Positions 58,005 through 64,000 of a stretch of DNA of 64,000 bases are shown here, piece after piece; the first letter of the stretch is position 1; each line of letters opens with the position of its first letter. The translations under genes were made by a program, and so were the position numbers. This DNA comes from Ferribacterium limneticum (lineage in GTDB: Bacteria > Pseudomonadota > Gammaproteobacteria > Burkholderiales > Rhodocyclaceae). The notes beneath the pieces were generated by a model. It worked only from the letters and a program-made list of their open reading frames with translations. It did not search any database and was not told the origin of the DNA. The stretch covers positions 782,001 through 846,000 of the forward strand of contig NZ_CP075191.1 of the NCBI RefSeq assembly GCF_020510625.1, written 5' to 3'.

Positions 58005-59963
58005 ATGGCTTCTCTTCTAAAAAGGATTGCGTTGGTCGTCTACCTGATGCGTTTTTCCATCGCGGCGTTGCTGACTATCCTGCTTGTGGTCATGGTCTAT
58101 TGGGCTGGACTCAATGGCGGATTTTTCTTCGATGATGAAGCAAGCATTCTTCATGTCGAAGGCGTGCGTCTAAGCACTCTGTCGCTTGATGCTATCCATC
58201 TGGCTTGGGTGAGTGGTAGTTCTGGCCCATCGGGGCGACCTGTTGCCCAGTTAAGTTTCGCACTCAACCACTATTTCAGCGGCTTTGACCCCTTTGCATT
58301 CAAGGCGACCAATCTCGCGATTCACCTGGCCTGTGGTTTCCTTGTGTTTGGCTTGGCATCCCGCTTGTTGAGTGCGGTAAAACCGCCTGCCATGCAGCGC
58401 AACATCCTTTTTGTAACGGGTGTGCTGACTACCATCTGGCTACTGCACCCTATCCAGCTTCTCCCGGTTTTGCACGTCGTTCAGCGTATGACCAGCCTGG
58501 CGGCTCTTTTTCTTCTTGCCGCTTTGTTGCTTCATATCATCGGACGAGAACGAGGCGGACGCTCAGGTTGGGTATTGATGATATTGGCGTGGACGGTGGG
58601 CTGGCCACTGTCTTTTTTCAGTAAAGAGAGTGGCGTGCTGTTCCCCGTCTTCGCGCTAGCCTGGGAGTTGCTCGTACGGCGAAGTTCATGTGGCAGGCTT
58701 GACTGCTTTGCCCGCCTGTTTGCCGCCTTGGCTATTGGCGTCATACTAGCCGGGGGGGCTTACGCAATTTCCTCGCGAGCCCAATGGTTGTGGTCCGGCT
58801 ATGATTTTCGCCCATTCTCTCTCGGCGAACGCTTGCTGACCGAGGGGAGAGTGCTCTGGTTCTATCTCGGCCTGATTGTTGCTCCGAGTATGGAGGAGTT
58901 TGGTCTCTATCATGACGATATTGCTATTTCTACCAGCTTGTTCTCGCCATGGGTGACGCTGCCCGCCGTGATCGGGTTGGTCAGCCTTGCCTGGTTGGCT
59001 TGGCGGGTTCGCTCTCGCGCGCCCCTCGTATCGTTCGGGATTGCGTGGTTCCTGATCGGGCACGCCCTGGAGTCCACTGTTCTGCCTCTGGAAATTGCTC
59101 ATGAACATCGGAATTATCTTCCGATCTTTGGGGTGCTGCTCGTTGGCGCCTGGGCTTTGCTCCAGCTTCTGGAGAGCAAACGAGGACTTGGAACGATTGG
59201 CGTTGCGCTGACCGCTGCTGCCTTGTCCTATTTCACCTTTATTACGGCATTGCGCGCCCACCAATTCGGGGAAGAGGGACGACGCACCCAAATCGAATCC
59301 CAGCATCATCGGACTTCCCCTCGTACCCAGTACCAAGCGGGGCTTGCATTGGCAGGCTTGCCGGACGCGAATTTGCCGACCACGCCAATCCACGTCTTCG
59401 CCCGGAGACACTATGAATTGGCCGGCGAACTCGATCCGAATTTCAAATTGGGTCTGCTCGGCCTGATCCACTTGAACTGTAGGGCTGGGATGCAGGCAGA
59501 CAAGGTCGAGATTGACGAACTGTCACGCCGCCTTCGGGAGACACCTTTTGCGCCTGGGGACAGAAACCTGCTTTATAGCCTGAAGGGAATGTCCATTGCT
59601 GGCTCGTTATGCTTACCGCGAACCGATGTCGATGGGTTGTTTGCAGCTGCGCTCGCAAATCCAGACGTATCGCCGGGTGTTCAGGCAATGCTCCACTCGT
59701 GGCATGCAGACTATCTGTGGTTGAGAGAACACGATCTGGTAGCTGCACGTGCTGCCTTGGGGGCGGCAATGGCCTTGGTGCCAACAAATGCGAGTAATCG
59801 CTTGAAATGGGCTCAACTTCTGTATCTTGCTGGAGAGCATCAACAGGCTCAAAAACTGTTGTTTGTGCTGCGTGAGGAGCGTTTTTCCATAGATGAGCGA
59901 AAGACGCTAGATGAATTATTGGGGCAATTAAGTATGCTTGATAGTCAAGCCCATCCAAGATGA
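58005..59963 (+). CDS. GT-C-fold membrane glycosyltransferase-like protein with C-terminal TPR region
   Basis: Encodes 652 residues. About 11 membrane helices occupy the first 420. A GT-C-type acidic motif lies in the first loop (FFFDDEASIL, D43/D44). The segments NLAIHLACGFLVFGLASRLL and EIAHEHRNYLPIFGVLL are typical of TMTC/PMT-like proteins. A soluble TPR-like part follows (about 440-650). Lipid-linked sugars are the usual donors. Position just after pilA recalls TfpO/TfpW pilin glycosylases, but sequence by eye is closer to the TMTC type, so pilin O-glycosylation is inference. Confidence 0.7.
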   Translation: MASLLKRIALVVYLMRFSIAALLTILLVVMVYWAGLNGGFFFDDEASILHVEGVRLSTLSLDAIHLAWVSGSSGPSGRPVAQLSFALNHYFSGFDPFAFKATNLAIHLACGFLVFGLASRLLSAVKPPAMQRNILFVTGVLTTIWLLHPIQLLPVLHVVQRMTSLAALFLLAALLLHIIGRERGGRSGWVLMILAWTVGWPLSFFSKESGVLFPVFALAWELLVRRSSCGRLDCFARLFAALAIGVILAGGAYAISSRAQWLWSGYDFRPFSLGERLLTEGRVLWFYLGLIVAPSMEEFGLYHDDIAISTSLFSPWVTLPAVIGLVSLAWLAWRVRSRAPLVSFGIAWFLIGHALESTVLPLEIAHEHRNYLPIFGVLLVGAWALLQLLESKRGLGTIGVALTAAALSYFTFITALRAHQFGEEGRRTQIESQHHRTSPRTQYQAGLALAGLPDANLPTTPIHVFARRHYELAGELDPNFKLGLLGLIHLNCRAGMQADKVEIDELSRRLRETPFAPGDRNLLYSLKGMSIAGSLCLPRTDVDGLFAAALANPDVSPGVQAMLHSWHADYLWLREHDLVAARAALGAAMALVPTNASNRLKWAQLLYLAGEHQQAQKLLFVLREERFSIDERKTLDELLGQLSMLDSQAHPR

Positions 59964-60865
59964 GTAGAGCAGTGATGCCTAGCAACAGTGTTTCCATTGT
60001 CATTCCTGCCAGAAATGAAGCCAGCGGTTTGCGTGAGTTGCTACCAAGGCTTGTCGGAACGATCAGCGACGCCGAGATACTGGTTGTCGACGACGGTTCT
60101 ACTGATGACACTGCTGAAGTTTGTGCCGAGTTTCAGGTCAGACGGTTGCGCCATCATTACTCTTTAGGGAATGGGGCGTCCATAAAGTCAGGCTCCCGGG
60201 CTGCCAAAGGAGATGTCTTGATCTTCATGGATGCGGATGGACAGCATCAGCCGGAGGATATTTCTGCGTTGCTAGAAAAGTTTGCTCAGGGTTATGACAT
60301 GGTGGTTGGGTCGCGTCAATCAGGTTCGCATGCTGGGGCGCATCGCGCGGTAGCCAACGATCTGTTTAGTCGATTGGCCAGTTGGATGGTCATGCAAACT
60401 GTAGAGGATCTTACTTCCGGGTTTCGTATTGTTCGCGCTGATAAGTTCCGCAAATTTCTGTACCTACTGCCCAATGGCTTTTCCTACCCGACGACCATTA
60501 CGATGAGTTTCTTTCGAGCAGGGTTCAGCGTTGGCTATGTGCCGATCCATACGCCACGGCGTATCGGAAAGAGCCATATTCGTCCATTAAGGGATGGGGT
60601 CCGGTTTTTACTGATCATCATTAAAATTGGCACCCTCTACTCTCCGCAGAAGCTCTTCCTGCCGATTAGCGCAGGTTTTTTCCTGACCGGGGTGTCTTAC
60701 TACATCTATACCTTTCTCGGAACTGGCCGTTTTACGAACATGAGTGCGCTCCTGTTCATATCGGCAATCCTGACCTTTCTGATCGGTATTGTTTCAGAGC
60801 AGATTTCGGCCTTGCATTACAAGGGTATGGACGACTCAGTTGAGGGCAGGGAGCACAAGCCTTAA
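59960..60865 (+). CDS. Glycosyltransferase family 2 (polyprenyl-phosphate sugar synthase type)
   Basis: Encodes 301 residues: GT2 domain with VSIVIPARNEA, VVDDGSTD (42-49) and the DxD-type DADGQHQPED (91-100), then two C-terminal membrane helices (about 225-245 and 255-275). The layout fits enzymes that make dolichyl- or undecaprenyl-phosphate-linked sugars, which would serve as donor for the GT-C protein encoded upstream (4-base overlap). The sugar is unknown. Confidence 0.88.
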   Translation: MSRAVMPSNSVSIVIPARNEASGLRELLPRLVGTISDAEILVVDDGSTDDTAEVCAEFQVRRLRHHYSLGNGASIKSGSRAAKGDVLIFMDADGQHQPEDISALLEKFAQGYDMVVGSRQSGSHAGAHRAVANDLFSRLASWMVMQTVEDLTSGFRIVRADKFRKFLYLLPNGFSYPTTITMSFFRAGFSVGYVPIHTPRRIGKSHIRPLRDGVRFLLIIIKIGTLYSPQKLFLPISAGFFLTGVSYYIYTFLGTGRFTNMSALLFISAILTFLIGIVSEQISALHYKGMDDSVEGREHKP

Positions 60866-60878
60866 CAGGTACTGCGGT

Positions 60879-62285
60879 ATGCTCTTCAATACTTTTTCGT
60901 TTGTCGTCTTCTTGGTTGTGGTGCTGGCAGCCTATTGGCTGACGCCGGGATGGAATAGACGAAAACTTGTGTTGCTGGTGGCGAGTTACCTGTTTTATGC
61001 CGCCTGGAGCCCTCCATTCGTATTTTTGCTTTTCTTTGTTTCGTGGCTCAACTGGGTGCTGGCGCGACACATGGCGGCCACTCAGGAGGCATATCTGCGC
61101 CATGGCTTCCTGCTTGCAAGTTTGCTGTCCAGCCTCGGATTGCTCAGCTATTTCAAGTATGGCACCTTCCTCTTCGCTTCATTTTCCGATCTGGTGAATG
61201 CGCTCGGCGGTAGCTTCTCGCCACCGGAATTGGATATCGTTCTGCCGATTGGCATTTCTTTTTATACATTTCATGCCCTCTCCTACACGATCGATTGCTA
61301 CCGTGGCCGATTGGTGCCGAATCAGTCGTTTTCAGATTTCGCGTTGTATGTCGGTTTTTTCCCCCAGTTGGTGGCCGGACCGATCGTCCGTGCCAGCAAT
61401 TTCATGCCCCAGTTGTTGAGGCAGCCGCTGGTCAGCCGCGATCATTGGGGGTGGGGGGGCGTTTTGCTGTTGCTCGGTTTGTTTCACAAGGTCGTACTTG
61501 CCGATGCGATATTTGCTCCAGTCGCCGATCAACTTTATTCAGCACCGGGAGACGCTTCTTTCGGGGATGCCTGGTTAGGTGTATTGGCTTTCTCTTGCCA
61601 GATTTACTGCGACTTTGCCGGTTACTCGACCTGTGCAATCGGTCTCTCCATGCTGTTTGGCTTCGCTCTCCCCGAGAACTTCCAGGCGCCTTTCGCCGCC
61701 GTTGGGTTTTCCGATTTCTGGCAGCGCTGGCATATTTCGCTCTCTTCCTGGCTACGTGATTATCTTTATATCTCAATGGGTGGGAGTCACGCCGGTCACT
61801 GGTCGACTGCCCGCAACCTGATGCTGACAATGGCGATTGGCGGGCTATGGCATGGTGCTTCATGGATGTTTGTCATCTGGGGTGTGCTCCATGGTTTCTA
61901 TCTCGTCGTCGAACGTTTTGTGGTGTCCCAACTGGCTTTCGCGGGGCGATATTTCTCGACTGTAGGCCTGGCATTGGGGACGTTTACGATTGTCACGCTG
62001 ACCTGGATTCCATTTCGTTCATCAGACCTTGCACAAGCGACCGCTGTGATCGAAGCCCTGTTCCGCCCTGGCAACCTGCAAATTCTGCCTGATCAGTTGC
62101 TGCTATTGATATCGGCAGTTGGGGCATTGGTTTTTTTCCAGATACGTAACCGGGAGCGCTCCTTTTCGCAGGTCTTTCAGGCTTGGCCTCTTGCAGCACA
62201 GTCAATCTGGCTGAGTGGCGCGGCACTTGGTCTATTCTTGTTTTCTGGCGGGGATAGTCGTGGCTTCATCTATTTCCAGTTCTAG
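60879..62285 (+). CDS. MBOAT family O-acyltransferase (AlgI-like)
   Basis: Encodes 468 residues with about 11 membrane helices and MBOAT hallmarks: DFWQRWHISLSSWLRDYLYI (279-298), GGLWHGASW with His325, and His338 in VLHGF. Such proteins O-acetylate polysaccharides across the membrane (AlgI, PatA) with an SGNH-type partner. An SGNH-like gene overlaps its 3' end. Start ATG 60879 is chosen because the family begins MLFNTFSFVVF; the open frame reaches back to 60789 inside the GT2 gene. Confidence 0.92.
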   Translation: MLFNTFSFVVFLVVVLAAYWLTPGWNRRKLVLLVASYLFYAAWSPPFVFLLFFVSWLNWVLARHMAATQEAYLRHGFLLASLLSSLGLLSYFKYGTFLFASFSDLVNALGGSFSPPELDIVLPIGISFYTFHALSYTIDCYRGRLVPNQSFSDFALYVGFFPQLVAGPIVRASNFMPQLLRQPLVSRDHWGWGGVLLLLGLFHKVVLADAIFAPVADQLYSAPGDASFGDAWLGVLAFSCQIYCDFAGYSTCAIGLSMLFGFALPENFQAPFAAVGFSDFWQRWHISLSSWLRDYLYISMGGSHAGHWSTARNLMLTMAIGGLWHGASWMFVIWGVLHGFYLVVERFVVSQLAFAGRYFSTVGLALGTFTIVTLTWIPFRSSDLAQATAVIEALFRPGNLQILPDQLLLLISAVGALVFFQIRNRERSFSQVFQAWPLAAQSIWLSGAALGLFLFSGGDSRGFIYFQF

Positions 62286-63357
62286 GCTGGCACCTCCACG
62301 CTTGCGCTGGGGAGTTTTGCTGCTTTCGGTGTTATTGCCGATGCTTGCTTATGTCACTGCGAGTGAATATATCTTGAAGTCCAAGGGCTTCCCGGCGACA
62401 TGGCGAGATTCGATGGAAAACTGGGTGTTTCATCGTGCCCGGGCGAGCGCACTCGGGGAGCGGGCATTGATCCTCGTCGGTGCCTCTCGTATTCAACTCG
62501 GAATGGATTTGCCAAGCTTGCGGCGGATGACAGGCCTGGAACCGGTCATGCTGGCAATCGATGGCAGTTCTGTCGGGCCAATTTTGGCCGGCCTGGCCAA
62601 GGATCCGGATATTCGTGGAACTGTGATCATCGATGTCATGCCGGCTCCCATCGTTTCACTTGGGGCAGAGGGGGGGGTAAGCCAGCAATATCAGTCAGCC
62701 TATGAACGGCGAGAGTCGGACGCTGGTCTCGCCTCGCCATCTGAAGCGCTTGAAGCACGCTTGACGCAGGCGTTCAGAAGTCAATTGGCGAACTATTCCG
62801 ACGCAGCTCGCCCGTGGGATGCACTACGCACGCGGTTGCTTGATTCCGATGCTACCCCCCAATATCTGCAGACCCTGCCGGATCGTTCCAGGGTTGCCGA
62901 TTATGGCGTTGTCGAGATGCCGAAGTTTTATCTGCGTCGGGTGATGCGTCATCTCGGTGAGCCTTTAATGTTCGACGAGCGATTGTCCGATCTTGAACTG
63001 GAACGTTTACTTACCGGGTATATCCGCCAGTTGGGCCCGGTTGATGATGATGGGCTGTCGTTAAAGGGGCTGCGTGATTTTGAGGCGGCGGTTACAGCAA
63101 TACAATCGCGTGGTGGAAAAGTATTGTTGCTTACGATGCCGACCAGTGGATTGGTGTCTGAAATTGACGAAAGGCGCTATCCCCGCCACTTGTACTGGGA
63201 TCGTCTGGTTGCAGCCACGTCAGCTCAAACATTGCATTGGCTGGATCACCCGGAACTCTCCGGTTTTGATTGTCCGGACGGCTCTCACCTTGATCGACGG
63301 GATCGCGTGCGATTTACCGAAGCTGTCCTCAGAGTTGCTAGACTGGAGCGTCGATGA
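62260..63357 (+). CDS. SGNH-like acyltransferase partner protein
   Basis: Encodes about 365 residues: N-terminal anchor (WGVLLLSVLLPMLAYVTAS) and a periplasmic part. ILVGASRIQLGMDL carries the block I Ser (S76), and PDGSHLD near the C-terminus carries the Asp-x-x-His pair (D340/H343) of SGNH hydrolases. With the MBOAT it should move an acyl group to a periplasmic glycan. GTG 62260 with GGGGA upstream is preferred over GTG 62215. It overlaps the MBOAT gene by 26 bases. The exact family (AlgJ/AlgX- or DltD-like) cannot be set by eye. Confidence 0.72.
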   Translation: MASSISSSRLAPPRLRWGVLLLSVLLPMLAYVTASEYILKSKGFPATWRDSMENWVFHRARASALGERALILVGASRIQLGMDLPSLRRMTGLEPVMLAIDGSSVGPILAGLAKDPDIRGTVIIDVMPAPIVSLGAEGGVSQQYQSAYERRESDAGLASPSEALEARLTQAFRSQLANYSDAARPWDALRTRLLDSDATPQYLQTLPDRSRVADYGVVEMPKFYLRRVMRHLGEPLMFDERLSDLELERLLTGYIRQLGPVDDDGLSLKGLRDFEAAVTAIQSRGGKVLLLTMPTSGLVSEIDERRYPRHLYWDRLVAATSAQTLHWLDHPELSGFDCPDGSHLDRRDRVRFTEAVLRVARLERR

Positions 63358-64000
63358 GACAAGTGTTGTTGACTGCTACATCTTATCCGGCGGATTCAGA
63401 CGATTGGCGCGGTCGTTTTATCTATGACATGGCGCAGTCGGTAGCCAGGCAGGACGGGGTTAATCTCGCCCTGTGGGCGCCTCCCGGCGAAATGCCAGAA
63501 GGCGTGCGGGCAGTTCTCCAGGATGGCGATGCGAATTGGCTGTCGGGGTTGCTCGAGCGAGGAGGGATTGCTCACTTGCTGCGTAATAAACCCCTGCATG
63601 GGATGCGTGATGCATTCACACTCTGTTTGCGGCTACGTCATGCCTATCAGCAGTTTGGTAGATTGCCTGGAGAGCGCGTGGCCCACGTGAACTGGTTGCA
63701 AAATGCCCTGCCGCTCAAGGGGCTCGATATTCCCGCCCTGATCACCGTGCTTGGCAGTGACCTGGCCCTCCTTCGCCTTCCGGGCATGGTGCCGATGTTG
63801 CGCTCGGTTCTGCGTGACAGACCCGCGATCCTGGCACCCAATGCGGGGTGGATGCAGTCTCCGCTAAAGGCGCATTTTGGTGACCTAGCCGAAATTCGCC
63901 CAATTCCATTCGGTGTGCATTCTCGCTGGTTCGACATTACACGTGCCGGGCCGGCAACGTGCAGCGGTGACTGGCTGGTTGTTTCTCGGGTGACTCGGGC
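63354..64000 (+). CDS. GT-B glycosyltransferase (GT4-like), N-terminal part (3' truncated)
   Basis: The frame opens at ATG 63354, overlapping the previous stop (ATGA), and stays open to the window end: 215 codons are visible. The translation begins MRQVLLTATSYPADSDDWRG, typical of the N-terminal Rossmann fold of GT4 enzymes. Later segments VAHVNWLQNALPL, ITVLGSDLALL, APNAGWMQS and IRPIPFGVHSRWF match the VLGSD and P-x-GV stretches of the family. The C-terminal nucleotide-sugar domain lies beyond the window. It continues the glycan gene run. Confidence 0.75.
   Translation, partial: MRQVLLTATSYPADSDDWRGRFIYDMAQSVARQDGVNLALWAPPGEMPEGVRAVLQDGDANWLSGLLERGGIAHLLRNKPLHGMRDAFTLCLRLRHAYQQFGRLPGERVAHVNWLQNALPLKGLDIPALITVLGSDLALLRLPGMVPMLRSVLRDRPAILAPNAGWMQSPLKAHFGDLAEIRPIPFGVHSRWFDITRAGPATCSGDWLVVSRVTR

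Noticed and set aside
58005..59963. Calling the gene after pilA a TfpO/TfpW pilin glycosylase
   Set aside because: Position fits but the visible motifs (FFFDDE, EHRNYLP, C-terminal TPR region) fit TMTC/PMT-like GT-C proteins better, so no specific name is given.

Overview
This is a chromosomal window from a betaproteobacterium. A Rhodocyclales member of the Dechloromonas/Azonexus kind is the best guess, inferred from gene content and order: tandem phasins, the lptA-lptC-kdsC-kdsD block, mlaFEDACB-(ABC pair)-bolA-murA-hisG, his-hinT-tatABC-degS, and an MSHA-like pilus locus. Coding density is high and starts often overlap stops (ATGA, TGATG). I see no rRNA, tRNA, CRISPR array, prophage, insertion sequence or replication origin. 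The window opens inside a CinA/MoaB-type gene and closes inside a glycosyltransferase gene.

Layout. 1-1.7 kb: end of a molybdopterin-binding-domain gene, then two tandem phasin genes (polyhydroxyalkanoate granule surface) with a consensus sigma70 promoter and an adjacent perfect palindrome. 1.9-6.6 kb: LPS export and Kdo synthesis (lptA, lptC, kdsC, kdsD) and a divergent CPA2 antiporter. 6.7-23.6 kb: an MSHA-like type IV pilus locus (ATPase with MshEN repeats, platform protein, secretin, PilM/N/O-like proteins, TPR protein, ExeA-type ATPase with SPOR domain, two or three minor pilins). A histidine kinase and an adenylate cyclase lie within it, and a sigma54-activating response regulator sits at the far end. 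23.6-30.3 kb: Mla phospholipid transport, an ABC-2 exporter, BolA and murA. 30.5-39.2 kb: cold shock protein, the histidine pathway (hisG, D, C, B, H, A, F, I, E) interrupted by a split chromate transporter, and a HIT hydrolase. 39.2-43.4 kb: tatABC, a class II glutamine amidotransferase, a DegS-like protease and a Nif3-like protein. 43.4-52.9 kb: FimV-like protein, FAH-family hydrolase, phenylacetate-CoA ligase, MATE exporter, sucCD, TerC and an ornithine-cyclodeaminase-family enzyme.

53-64 kb is the most accessory-looking part. It holds a signalling set (PP2C phosphatase, FHA protein, metallo-beta-lactamase-fold cyclic nucleotide phosphodiesterase, GAF/HD-GYP protein), then the major pilin pilA with a sigma54-type promoter. 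A co-oriented run follows: GT-C/TPR membrane protein, GT2, MBOAT acyltransferase, SGNH-like protein and a GT4-type transferase. I infer that this run makes and decorates a glycan, possibly on pilin or a surface polymer. The recurring theme is surface pili tied to second messengers: a cyclase and an MshEN ATPase in the pilus locus, and a cNMP phosphodiesterase plus an HD-GYP protein beside pilA.
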